From contig NZ_JADDOL010000004.1 in NCBI RefSeq assembly GCF_016906305.1, positions 62,001 to 126,000 of the forward strand: DNA of 64,000 nucleotides, written 5' to 3'. Position 1 is the stretch's first letter. Every line of letters begins with the position of its first letter. The translations under genes were made by a program, and so were the position numbers. Under the pieces are notes generated by a model. The model was given only the letters and a program-made list of their open reading frames with translations. It had not been told where the DNA came from and did not search any database. Origin of the DNA: Alloalcanivorax marinus (lineage in GTDB: Bacteria > Pseudomonadota > Gammaproteobacteria > Pseudomonadales > Alcanivoracaceae). This document shows positions 20,303 to 28,938 of this stretch, one piece after another.

Positions 20303-22447
20303 ATGAGCATTAAGAAGGTCGCGTTGCTGTTGGTGATCGTGGCGCTGGTGGCGGGCTACTTCTTTTTCGATGTGGGTCGGTTTCTGAGTCTGGATTATTT
20401 GAAGGAGCAGCGGGGGGCGTTTCAGGCGTTGGCCGGGGAGCATCCGGTGGCGGTGTTGGGCGGGTTTTTCGCGTTGTACGTGTTGGTGACGGCGTTGAGT
20501 TTGCCGGGGGCCGCGATCATGACGTTGGCGGCGGGGGCGTTGTTCGGGTTCTGGGTGGCGTTGTTTTTGGTGTCGTTCGCGTCCAGCGTGGGGGCGACGC
20601 TGGCGTTTCTGGCGGCGCGGTTTCTGTTCAAGGATGCGGTGCAGGAGCGGTTTGGCGAGCGCTTGAAGAAGATCAATGCGGGGGTGGAGAAGGACGGGGC
20701 CTTTTATCTGTTTACGTTGCGTTTGATTCCCGCCTTTCCGTTTTTCGTGATCAATCTGGTGATGGCGTTGACGCCGTTGAAGACCTGGACCTTTTATTGG
20801 GTGAGCCAGGTGGGGATGCTGGCGGGGACCGCGGTGTACGTGAACGCGGGCACGCAGTTGGGTGAGCTGGAACGGTTGTACGGACTGCTGTCGCCAACGT
20901 TGTTGGGAGCGTTTGTGTTGCTGGGCCTGTTCCCCTGGCTGGCCAAGGCGGTGCTGGCGGTGGTGCGGCGTCGCAAAGTGTATCGCGGCCATGACAAGCC
21001 CAAACACTTCGACCGCAATCTGATCGTGATCGGTGCCGGTTCCGCGGGACTGGTGAGCGCCTATATCGCCGCCACGGTGAAGGCGAAGGTGTCGCTGGTC
21101 GAGGCGGAGAAAATGGGCGGTGATTGCCTGAATACCGGTTGCGTGCCGTCCAAGGCGCTGATCAAGAGCGCGTCCCTGGCGCATCTGGAGAAAGAGCCCG
21201 ACCGGTACGGCTTCAAGCGCATTACCACGGAGTTCAATTTCGCCGATATCCAGGCGCGCATTCAGCGGGTCATCGGGCGCATCGAGCCCCACGATTCCGT
21301 GGCGCGCTACCAGGCCCTGGGCGTCGATTGCATCCAGGGGCGCGCACGGCTGGTGTCGCCCTGGGAGGTGGCCATCGAAACGGCGGAGGGCGAGCGGCGG
21401 CTGACCGGTCGCGCCATCGTCCTCGCCACCGGCGCCCGCCCGCTGGTGCCACCGATTCCCGGTATCGATCAGGTACGAGTACTGACGTCGGAGAATCTTT
21501 GGCAGGTCACCGAGCTGCCAACGCGGCTGCTGGTGTTGGGCGGCGGCCCGATCGGTTGCGAGCTGGCGCAGAGCTTCGCGCGGCTGGGCAGCCAGGTGAC
21601 CCAGGTGGAGCAAGGCCCCCGCCTGCTGCCCCGGGAAGACGACGACGCCGCCCGGGCGGTGGCCAAGGCGCTGGGTGAGGACGGCGTGCAAGTGCTCACC
21701 GGCCACAAGGCCATCCGCTTCAGCATCGAGGACGGCGAGCAGCGTGTTCATACGGAGAGCGAACAAGGTCAGCGCCGCTTGCCGTTCGACGCGGTGCTGG
21801 TGGCGGTGGGCCGGCGCGCCAACACCGCCGGCCTGGGGCTGGAGACACTGGACATCGCCACCCGCGACGACGGCACCCTGGATCTGGACGAACGACTGCG
21901 CACGCGCTTTCCCAATATTTACGGCTGCGGCGATGTGGCCGGCCCCTACCAGTTCACCCATGTGGCCGCCCATCAAGCCTGGTACGCCGCGGTGAACGCC
22001 TTGTTCAGCGGGCTGAAAACCTTCAAGGCCGATTACCGGGTGATCCCCTGGGCCACCTTCACCGCGCCGGAGGTGGCGCGGGTCGGCCTCAATGAACAGG
22101 AGGCCCGGGAAAAAGGCATCGCGGTGGAGGTGACCCGCTACGGCATCGACGATCTGGACCGGGCCATCGCCGACGGCAGCGACCGGGGTTTCGTCAAGGT
22201 CCTCACACCGCCGGGCAAGGATCGCATTCTCGGTGTGACCATCGTTGGTGAAGCGGCATCGGATCTGATCAGTGAATACGTGCTGGCCATGAAGCACGGT
22301 CTGGGCCTGAATAAAATTCTCGGCACCATTCACATTTATCCCACCCGCGCCGAGGCCAACAAGTTCGCCGCCGGCGAATGGAAGAAGGCGCACAAGCCGG
22401 AAAAACTGCTGCGTTGGGTGCAGCGCTTTCACGCCGCGCGAAGATAG
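20303..22447 (+). CDS. TVP38/TMEM64 - pyridine nucleotide-disulfide oxidoreductase fusion
   Basis: 714-aa fusion. Residues 1-235 form a TVP38/DedA-like membrane domain (about six hydrophobic segments); residues 236-714 are a flavoprotein disulfide reductase with FAD motif GAGSAG, redox pair C275/C280 in GGDCLNTGCVPSK, NAD motif GGGPIGCE and GCGDVAG. The C-terminal dimer-interface motif reads HIYPT rather than HAHPT, recalling MerA, but the MerA C-terminal cysteine pair is absent, so it is not a mercuric reductase. Adjacent to arsM-like gene. The first third uses many TTG/GTG/GGG codons, unlike neighbours. Substrate unknown. Confidence 0.85.
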   Translation: MSIKKVALLLVIVALVAGYFFFDVGRFLSLDYLKEQRGAFQALAGEHPVAVLGGFFALYVLVTALSLPGAAIMTLAAGALFGFWVALFLVSFASSVGATLAFLAARFLFKDAVQERFGERLKKINAGVEKDGAFYLFTLRLIPAFPFFVINLVMALTPLKTWTFYWVSQVGMLAGTAVYVNAGTQLGELERLYGLLSPTLLGAFVLLGLFPWLAKAVLAVVRRRKVYRGHDKPKHFDRNLIVIGAGSAGLVSAYIAATVKAKVSLVEAEKMGGDCLNTGCVPSKALIKSASLAHLEKEPDRYGFKRITTEFNFADIQARIQRVIGRIEPHDSVARYQALGVDCIQGRARLVSPWEVAIETAEGERRLTGRAIVLATGARPLVPPIPGIDQVRVLTSENLWQVTELPTRLLVLGGGPIGCELAQSFARLGSQVTQVEQGPRLLPREDDDAARAVAKALGEDGVQVLTGHKAIRFSIEDGEQRVHTESEQGQRRLPFDAVLVAVGRRANTAGLGLETLDIATRDDGTLDLDERLRTRFPNIYGCGDVAGPYQFTHVAAHQAWYAAVNALFSGLKTFKADYRVIPWATFTAPEVARVGLNEQEAREKGIAVEVTRYGIDDLDRAIADGSDRGFVKVLTPPGKDRILGVTIVGEAASDLISEYVLAMKHGLGLNKILGTIHIYPTRAEANKFAAGEWKKAHKPEKLLRWVQRFHAARR

Positions 22448-22489
22448 CGTGAAGGGTCAAAGCCTTTAAAGAAAATATCTGCAAGCTGT

Positions 22490-22515
22490 TAAATCCCGCC
22501 ACGACGTGCCGATAA
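22490..22515 (+). promoter_or_regulatory. Putative FliA promoter for chemoreceptor
   Basis: TAAA (22490-22493), 14 nt, then perfect GCCGATAA (22508-22515). Consensus spacing from TAAA is 15, so this is one base short. About 95 nt upstream of a chemoreceptor ATG, an expected sigma-28 target. Confidence 0.6.
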
Positions 22516-22609
22516 GTCAGGCGACACGGACGCCCGTCATTCAAGCGGCAGATCACTCCCGCCCGGGACGCCGCCCCGCGCAGATATCTTCACACAAGGC
22601 TCCCCTTCT

Positions 22610-24217
22610 ATGTTTCTGAACAAAAGTGTCAAACTCAGGCTCTCGCTCAGTCTGGGTCTCTGTATCGTTCTGCTGATCGCCATTGGCGTGGTCGGCATCC
22701 TCAGCACCAGCTCGGTGCGGGAGGATCTTGACCGAACCTACAACCAGAATCTGATCACTCTGGTCGACCTGGGCGCGGTGCGCGATGCGCTGCTGGACAC
22801 CCGGGTAAAGATCACCGCCGCGCAGCGGGACCGGGACATCGCGCGGGCCCGGGAACTGGCCGCGCAGGTCAAGGACAACGACCTTCTTATCGATCGCTAT
22901 TGGAGCGACTATTTTCCGCAACGAATCAGTGGCGAGCGGGAGCGCGCCCTGGCCGGGCGTTTTCAGGAAGGGCTGACCGCCCTGCGCAAGGATCTGAATG
23001 AACTCAATGGTCTGATGATGGCCGGCGACTTCGATCAGGCGCGCACGCTGGCCACCGGAAAAGTCCGCGAGGACTACACCGGCGTGCTGGAAAACATCAA
23101 TGCCCTGGTCACCCGCAACCGTGAACAGGCGGAAAGCCATTATCAGAATGCGCTGGCCAGCTACCGGCACTCACGCAGCCTGGTGCTGGGTCTGATGGCC
23201 GTCTCCGTGGTGGTGGCGCTACTGCTGGCCACCTGGCTGGTACGCGGCATCATGACTCCGCTGGGCAAGGCGCGAGCCCTGGCCCGTGCTTTGTCGGAAG
23301 GACGGCTGGACCACGATACCCATATCACCTGCCAGGACGAATTCGGCGATATGCTCCGTGATCTGCGCAGTATGCAGGAGAAATTTTCCCAGGTGGTGCG
23401 CTCGGTAAGAGGCAACGCCGAATCGGTGAGCATTGCCTCCACCGAGATCTCCCAGGGCACCGATGATCTCAGCCGGCGCACCCAGGACCAGGCCGCCAGT
23501 CTGGAAGAAACCGCCGCCTCCATGGACCAGATCACGTCCACCGTGCGTCAGAACGCCGACAACGCCGGCGAGGCGGACGGGCTGGCGCACCGGGTCAGCG
23601 ACCAGGCCAGGGAAGGCGGCGAGATCGCCCGTCAGGCCATCGATGCGATGGCGGAGATCAGTGGCTCGAGCCGCAAGATCACCAGCATCGTCACGCTGAT
23701 CGACGAAATCGCCTTCCAGACCAATCTGCTGGCGCTGAACGCCTCGGTGGAAGCGGCCCGCGCCGGTGAGCAGGGCCGTGGTTTCGCGGTGGTGGCCGGC
23801 GAGGTGCGCAGCCTGGCCGGACGCAGCGCCGAGGCCGCCCGCGAGATCAAAACGCTGGTCGACGAAAGCGTGAACCGGGTGGACGCGGGCACCGCGCTGG
23901 TGGACCGGGCCGCCGACACGCTGAGCAATATCGCCAAGGGCGTGGATCAGGTCACCAGCCTGGTGGGCGAAATCGCCGTGGCCAGCCGGGAACAGTCCCA
24001 GGGCATCGAGCAGGTCAACCTGGCGGTCTCGCAAATGGACGCGGCGGTCCAGCAGAATGCCAGCATGGTGGAGCAATCCAGTGCCGCCAGCCGATCGCTT
24101 CAGGACCAGGCCCGGGCGCTGCTCAAGGAAATGGGCTTCTTCAAGGCCGCCGACGCTCCCTCCACCGGCACACCGGAGCGGCTATCCTCACGGCATGACC
24201 CGGACACGTCCTACTGA
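22610..24217 (+). CDS. Methyl-accepting chemotaxis protein with four-helix-bundle sensor
   Basis: 535-aa Tar/Tsr-like receptor: TM1 about 10-32, periplasmic helical bundle about 33-188 resembling the 4HB_MCP class ([15 protein letters not shown]), TM2 about 188-208, HAMP, and signalling domain with [21 protein letters not shown]. Methylation-helix sequence [20 protein letters not shown] is typical. It is not closely related in the sensor to the two receptors at 7.3-10.8 kb. Likely sigma-28 dependent. No terminal CheR pentapeptide seen. Confidence 0.95.
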   Translation: MFLNKSVKLRLSLSLGLCIVLLIAIGVVGILSTSSVREDLDRTYNQNLITLVDLGAVRDALLDTRVKITAAQRDRDIARARELAAQVKDNDLLIDRYWSDYFPQRISGERERALAGRFQEGLTALRKDLNELNGLMMAGDFDQARTLATGKVREDYTGVLENINALVTRNREQAESHYQNALASYRHSRSLVLGLMAVSVVVALLLATWLVRGIMTPLGKARALARALSEGRLDHDTHITCQDEFGDMLRDLRSMQEKFSQVVRSVRGNAESVSIASTEISQGTDDLSRRTQDQAASLEETAASMDQITSTVRQNADNAGEADGLAHRVSDQAREGGEIARQAIDAMAEISGSSRKITSIVTLIDEIAFQTNLLALNASVEAARAGEQGRGFAVVAGEVRSLAGRSAEAAREIKTLVDESVNRVDAGTALVDRAADTLSNIAKGVDQVTSLVGEIAVASREQSQGIEQVNLAVSQMDAAVQQNASMVEQSSAASRSLQDQARALLKEMGFFKAADAPSTGTPERLSSRHDPDTSY

Positions 24218-24243
24218 AAACCCAGGGGCCACGGAGAACCGTT

Positions 24244-25047
24244 ATGCGCCGTCTTTATCCATGGTGGTCAGGACTGTTGCTCCTGGCCCTGGTCGCGCCA
24301 CCGGCGTTTGCCGCCGAGCGCTTCGATCACGGCGCCTGGGACGCACTGCTGCGGGAGCACGTGACCTGGCAGCGGGACGGCGTGGCCTCCACGGTGGACT
24401 ACGACGGCTTCTCCGCCGACCGGCCGGCCCTGGAGGCCTATCTGGACCGGCTCGGCACGGTGGACGCGGACCGCTTTCAACAATGGTCCCGCGCCGACCG
24501 GCTGGCGTTTCTGATCAATGCTTACAACGCCTTTACCGTGGAACTGATTCTGCGCCAGGATGCCAGACCCGCCTCGATCCGCGATATCGGATCGATTTTT
24601 CGCGGGCCCTGGAGCCAGCGCTTTTTCACCCTGCTCGGCGAGCGGCGCACTCTGGATGAAGTGGAGCACGATCTGATTCGCGGCAACCCGGCGCTGATGG
24701 ATGCGCGCATCCACTTCGCGGTGAACTGCGCCTCGGTGGGTTGTCCGGCCCTGCGTCCGCAGGCCTACACCGGCGACGCCCTGGACCGGCAACTCGACGA
24801 CAGCACCCGCCGCTTTCTCTCCGACCGTCGCCGCAACCGCTACCAGGACGGCACGCTGTGGGTGTCGTCGATCTTCGACTGGTACCGGGAAGACTTCGTG
24901 GCGGCGGCCGGCAGCCTGGGCGCCTGGCTGGCGGCCCATGGGGACACCCTGGGCGTGCCGGCGGCGGCCCGTCCCGCTCTGCGCGACGATCAACTGGAGA
25001 TTGATTTCCTGAAGTACGACTGGTCACTGAACGGCGAGGATCGTTGA
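24244..25047 (+). CDS. DUF547 exported protein
   Basis: 267 aa with a signal peptide (cleavage near PAFAAE, residue 24). DUF547 landmarks: FLINAYNAFTVELIL, RIHFAVNCASVGCPALRP with two cysteines, and SSIFDWYREDF. Function of the family in bacteria is not established; structural kinship to papain-like folds has been suggested. It starts 26 bp after the chemoreceptor gene and precedes a Fur-regulated operon but is probably not part of it. Confidence 0.88.
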   Translation: MRRLYPWWSGLLLLALVAPPAFAAERFDHGAWDALLREHVTWQRDGVASTVDYDGFSADRPALEAYLDRLGTVDADRFQQWSRADRLAFLINAYNAFTVELILRQDARPASIRDIGSIFRGPWSQRFFTLLGERRTLDEVEHDLIRGNPALMDARIHFAVNCASVGCPALRPQAYTGDALDRQLDDSTRRFLSDRRRNRYQDGTLWVSSIFDWYREDFVAAAGSLGAWLAAHGDTLGVPAAARPALRDDQLEIDFLKYDWSLNGEDR

Positions 25048-25059
25048 AGCCGCTTGGTT

Positions 25060-25078
25060 GACAATAATTCTCATTCTC
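25060..25078. promoter_or_regulatory. Fur box
   Basis: The minus-strand reading GAGAATGAGAATTATTGTC matches 15 of 19 positions of the consensus GATAATGATAATCATTATC. It lies about 50 bp before the TonB-receptor ATG. Iron repression of the receptor-PepSY operon is the expected consequence. Confidence 0.85.
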
Positions 25079-25083
25079 TATAG

Positions 25084-25125
25084 GTTCCTCCGGCCCTTAC
25101 AAAACTGACAATATCCCGGAGGAAC
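25084..25125 (+). promoter_or_regulatory. Hairpin sequestering the Shine-Dalgarno of the TonB receptor
   Basis: Arms GTTCCTCCGG (25084-25093) and CCGGAGGAAC (25116-25125) are perfectly complementary over 10 nt with a 22-nt loop. The right arm contains the only Shine-Dalgarno (GGAGG), and the ATG follows three nt later. If both arms are in the mRNA, translation initiation would be masked unless the stem is opened. Confidence 0.7.
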
Positions 25126-25128
25126 GTC

Positions 25129-27246
25129 ATGTTCCGCTTCGCTTGCCGACGATTCACTCTGTTGCCCCTGGCCGCCGCCCTGGCGGCACCGCTTTCCCCG
25201 GCGGTCGCGCAAACCGGCGACAATCAACTGGAACCGGTCACGGTAACGGCCACGCGCACCAACAGCGCGCTGGGCGAAACGCCACAGAAAATCACCGTGG
25301 TCACCCGCGAGCAGATCGAGGAACAACTGGCGATCAGCGGGGACCAGGCCCAGGTGTTGAGCAATTTGCTGCCCTCTTATTCGCCGAGCCGGCAGAAGCT
25401 GACCAACGCCGGCGAAACCTTCCGTGGCCGGGACCCGCTGTTTCTGGTGGACGGCATCCCCCAGTCCAACCCGCTGCGGGACGGCTCCCGGGACGGCTAC
25501 ACCATAGATCTGGCCATGGTGGAGCGCATAGAAATCATCCACGGCGCCAGCGCCGAACACGGCCTGGGGGCCACCGGCGGCATCATTAATTTCGTCACCC
25601 GCCGCCCCCAGGGCGGCGCGCTCAAACAGCATGTGGGGGTGGGCGTCAGCGCCCCCACCGACTACGAGTCCGACGGTCTGGGCTACCAGGCCGACTACCG
25701 TGTGGAAGGCATCCAGGGCGACTGGGATTACCTGCTCGGCGGCAGCTACCGGTCCCGGGGTCTGTTCTATGACGGCGACGGTCGCGCCATCGGCGTGGAC
25801 GAGGCCCAGGGCGACATCATGGATTCCGAGAGCCACGACCTGTTCGTGAAGCTCGGCTACTGGCTGGACGACAATCAGAACCTGGAACTGAGCGTCAACC
25901 GCTTCGAACTGGAGGGCAACCACGACTACGTGAACGTGCCCGGTGATCGCGCCGCCGGCGTGCCCGCCACCTCGCGGAAAGGCGTCCCGCGCGGCCGGCC
26001 GGTGCGCAACCAGGCGCTGACCACCAGCCTCGCCTATCGGCATCTGGATCTGGCCGGCAACGATCTGAAGGTACAGTTCTACAGCCAACGCTTCCGGGCC
26101 CGCTACGGCGGTGGCACCTTCGGCACCTACCAGGACCCGGCCTACGGCCCCAATGTCTACGACCAGTCCCAGAACGAATCGGAGAAATACGGCGCCAAGT
26201 TCACCGTCAACCGGGACGGCCTGCTCGACGACCGCCTGAAGGTCACCGCCGGGCTGGACCTGCTCCAGGACGAAACCCGTCAGGTGCTGGTGCTCACCGG
26301 CCGTGATTGGGTGCCGGAAGCCCGCTTCCGCAACGCCGCGCCCTTCCTGCAACTGGATTACCGGCTCACCGACCGGCTCACCGTGCACGGCGGCGCCCGC
26401 CACGAATACGCCAAGCTGAACGTGGACACCTACCAGGTGCTGGCGTCCTACGGCGGCCACACCGTTACCGGCGGCAGCCCCAGCTTCGAGGAAACCCTGT
26501 TCAACGGCGGCCTGGTGTTCCGGGCCACCGACTGGATGCAATGGTTCGCCAACTACTCCGAGGGCTTCGGCATGCCCGACGTGGGCCGGGTGCTGCGTGG
26601 CGTCAACCAGCCCGGCCAGGACGTGGACGACTACGTGGACCTGCAACCCATCGTCACCGAAAATCAGGAAATCGGCGTGCGCCTGAACCGGGGCGCCGCG
26701 GACCTGGAACTGAGCTATTACCAGTCCAACGCCGATCTGGGCTCGGTGCTGGTGCTCAATAACGGCGTCTACGAGGTGGAGCGCAAGGCCACCGATATCC
26801 ATGGCGTGGAAGCGGACCTGGGCTGGCGGGTGCGCGAAGGGCACCGGGTCAGCGTCGGCTACGCCCACGTCAGCGGCGAGGAGGACAGCAACGGCAATGG
26901 CGTGCCGGACCAGCGCATGGACGCCCGCAACATCTCCCCGGATCGGGTGACGGTGCGCTGGCAGGCCAACTGGAACGACCGGCTCACCACCCAGCTGCAG
27001 GGCAATCACTATTTCAGCCGCCGCTACGACCGGATCAACGGCCGGAACGCGAACTTCGACAGCTATCAGTTGTTCGACCTGTTCGCCGGTTACCGGCTGG
27101 CCCGGGGGCAGGTGACCCTGGGCGTGGAGAACCTGTTCAACGAGCAGTACATCACCTTCTTTTCGCAATCCGCCTCGGACCTGGACGAGCGTTACTTCGC
27201 CGGCCGTGGCCGCGTGGTGAGCCTCGGGTACAATCTCGACTTCTGA
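25129..27246 (+). CDS. TonB-dependent outer-membrane receptor (siderophore-type)
   Basis: 705 aa. Signal peptide to about residue 27 (AVAQ), TonB-box-like PVTVTATR, plug domain with FRGRDPLFLVDGIPQ and GATGGIINFVTRRP, then a 22-strand-type barrel ending in the aromatic SLGYNLDF. Imports a ferric chelate using TonB-ExbBD energy. The upstream Fur box and downstream PepSY gene support an iron role; the specific siderophore cannot be told. Followed after 17 bp by the PepSY gene. Confidence 0.94.
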   Translation: MFRFACRRFTLLPLAAALAAPLSPAVAQTGDNQLEPVTVTATRTNSALGETPQKITVVTREQIEEQLAISGDQAQVLSNLLPSYSPSRQKLTNAGETFRGRDPLFLVDGIPQSNPLRDGSRDGYTIDLAMVERIEIIHGASAEHGLGATGGIINFVTRRPQGGALKQHVGVGVSAPTDYESDGLGYQADYRVEGIQGDWDYLLGGSYRSRGLFYDGDGRAIGVDEAQGDIMDSESHDLFVKLGYWLDDNQNLELSVNRFELEGNHDYVNVPGDRAAGVPATSRKGVPRGRPVRNQALTTSLAYRHLDLAGNDLKVQFYSQRFRARYGGGTFGTYQDPAYGPNVYDQSQNESEKYGAKFTVNRDGLLDDRLKVTAGLDLLQDETRQVLVLTGRDWVPEARFRNAAPFLQLDYRLTDRLTVHGGARHEYAKLNVDTYQVLASYGGHTVTGGSPSFEETLFNGGLVFRATDWMQWFANYSEGFGMPDVGRVLRGVNQPGQDVDDYVDLQPIVTENQEIGVRLNRGAADLELSYYQSNADLGSVLVLNNGVYEVERKATDIHGVEADLGWRVREGHRVSVGYAHVSGEEDSNGNGVPDQRMDARNISPDRVTVRWQANWNDRLTTQLQGNHYFSRRYDRINGRNANFDSYQLFDLFAGYRLARGQVTLGVENLFNEQYITFFSQSASDLDERYFAGRGRVVSLGYNLDF

Positions 27247-27263
27247 GATTTCCCGGGCGAGTC

Positions 27264-28367
27264 ATGCTGTTCACCCTGCACAAATACGCCGGCCTGATCG
27301 CCGGCGTTCTGCTCACCCTGATCGGCCTCACCGGCAGTCTGTTGGTGTTTCACGATACCCTGGACCGCTGGCTGACGCCGGCGGTGCGCGTGCAAGGCGA
27401 CGGCGCCCGGGCACCGCTGGCCGACGTGGTGGAGGCCGCCCGCCGGGCGGTGCCGGACCGGCCCGCTCAACGGCTGTATCTGGCGGCACCGGGGGACGCC
27501 CACACGGTACGGTTCGCCGGGCCCGACGGCGCCCCCGGCCCGCTGGAAGTGAGCGTGGCACCGGACACCGCCCGAGTGGTGGCGGTGCGCCAGTGGGGCG
27601 TCTACCCCACCAGTTGGGTGTACCGGCTGCATTACACGCTGCTGGCCGGCACCCCCGGCAAGTACGTGGTGGGCGTGGCCGGTCTGTGCCTGCTGTTTTT
27701 CGGTTTCAGCGGCCTGTACCTGTGGTGGCCGCGCCAGGGCCGCTGGCGCGGCGCCCTGGCCATCCGCACCGACAAGGGTGCCTTCCGTCTCAACCATGAC
27801 CTGCACAAAAGCGTCGGTGTGCTGACCCTGCCGGTGCTGATGGTGGTGGCGTTCTCCGGCGTGGCGCTGGTGTTTCCCGGCCCGCTGGCCAGCCTGGTGG
27901 GCACCGTGCTGCCCCTGGAGCCCCGCCCGGCGCCCCGGTCCGCGCCGCCGGCGCCGGACGCCCCTTCCCTGGACGTGGATCAGGCGGTGGCGGCGGGCGC
28001 CGATGTGTTTCCCGGCGCCACCCTGAAACGGGTCTATCTGCCCACCGAACCCCGGTCGCCCTATATCCTCGCCTACAACCAGCCCGGCGAAGCCTGGCGC
28101 CATTATCCGGCCACCCGGGTCTGGGTGGACCGCTACAGCGGCGCGCTGCTGGAGCGCTGGGATCCGCTGACGGTGGCCGCCGGCAGCCAGTTTCTGGTCT
28201 GGCAGTTCCCTCTCCATAACGGCGACGCCCTGGGGCTGGTGGGCCGCTGGCTGGTGGTGGCCGGCGGCCTGCTGCCCGGGCTGCTGTTTTTCACCGGCCT
28301 GTACCTGTGGTGGAAAAAGCGCCGACTGGTGCGCAAGGCCCGGCACCGGCGGGCCCGCCACTCTTGA
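27264..28367 (+). CDS. PepSY-associated membrane protein (FpvG/PiuB-like)
   Basis: 367-aa inner-membrane protein with four main hydrophobic segments (about 8-30, 130-153, 188-212, 330-352) and PepSY-like periplasmic regions. N-terminal LHKYAGLIAGVLLTLIGLTG and WVYRLHYTLLAG are family landmarks. Relatives such as FpvG reduce or assist release of iron from siderophores in the periplasm; applied here by context (same operon as a TonB receptor). ATG 27264 has only a weak upstream GGGCGAG. Confidence 0.85.
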   Translation: MLFTLHKYAGLIAGVLLTLIGLTGSLLVFHDTLDRWLTPAVRVQGDGARAPLADVVEAARRAVPDRPAQRLYLAAPGDAHTVRFAGPDGAPGPLEVSVAPDTARVVAVRQWGVYPTSWVYRLHYTLLAGTPGKYVVGVAGLCLLFFGFSGLYLWWPRQGRWRGALAIRTDKGAFRLNHDLHKSVGVLTLPVLMVVAFSGVALVFPGPLASLVGTVLPLEPRPAPRSAPPAPDAPSLDVDQAVAAGADVFPGATLKRVYLPTEPRSPYILAYNQPGEAWRHYPATRVWVDRYSGALLERWDPLTVAAGSQFLVWQFPLHNGDALGLVGRWLVVAGGLLPGLLFFTGLYLWWKKRRLVRKARHRRARHS

Positions 28368-28500
28368 AACCGGCGCCGCCGCCACCATCTAAGCGGCGGC
28401 CGCTACCGGGCGCCCCCTCACGCGGCGGGCACGCCGCTTCCTTCAAGGTAGCGCACCGGTCGGCCCGCCGACCGAAGCAACGCGCGCCACGAGGGACCGT

Positions 28501-28932
28501 ATGAGCCATATCGAACGCCTGGATCGCATTCACGATTCCTACCGCCGCCTGCCGCTCTGGATGCGTCTGTGGATCCTGCTGGTGCTGATTCCGGTGAACG
28601 CCGCCGGCTTCTTCATGCTGCACACCGCCAGCGGCCACGCGGTGGCCTGGGCCAGCGCCTTCGTGATGGCCACCAATGGCCTCACGCTTTGGCGCTACGC
28701 CTCCCTGAACCGGGCCCTGGCACTGCCCCACCTGCTGGCCTGGGTGCCGCTGCAGGCGGCGCTGGTGGCGCGGCTGATCGGCGGCTGGGGGCCGGACGCC
28801 CTGGAATGGGACGAATGGCTGCTGGCGGTGATGGTGGTGATGGTCAATTCCGTGGCGCTGTTCTTCGACACCGTGGCGTCCTGGCGCTGGTGGCGGGACC
28901 GGCGGGTGAATCTGGCCGCCGACGGCCTCTGA
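28501..28932 (+). CDS. Hypothetical four-helix membrane protein
   Basis: 143 aa with about four hydrophobic segments (24-44, 48-66, 75-93, 103-125) and charged termini. I do not recognise a family. ATG 28501 is preceded by GAGGGACCGT. It follows the PepSY gene by 133 bp in the same direction and ends 6 bp from the convergent TrkH gene, so it may be the last gene of the iron-responsive unit. Confidence 0.75.
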   Translation: MSHIERLDRIHDSYRRLPLWMRLWILLVLIPVNAAGFFMLHTASGHAVAWASAFVMATNGLTLWRYASLNRALALPHLLAWVPLQAALVARLIGGWGPDALEWDEWLLAVMVVMVNSVALFFDTVASWRWWRDRRVNLAADGL

Positions 28933-28938
28933 GCGCCC

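Noticed and set aside
20303-22447. Mercuric reductase MerA
   Set aside because: No N-terminal heavy-metal domain, no C-terminal cysteine pair, and no mer genes nearby; the TVP38 fusion is a different family.
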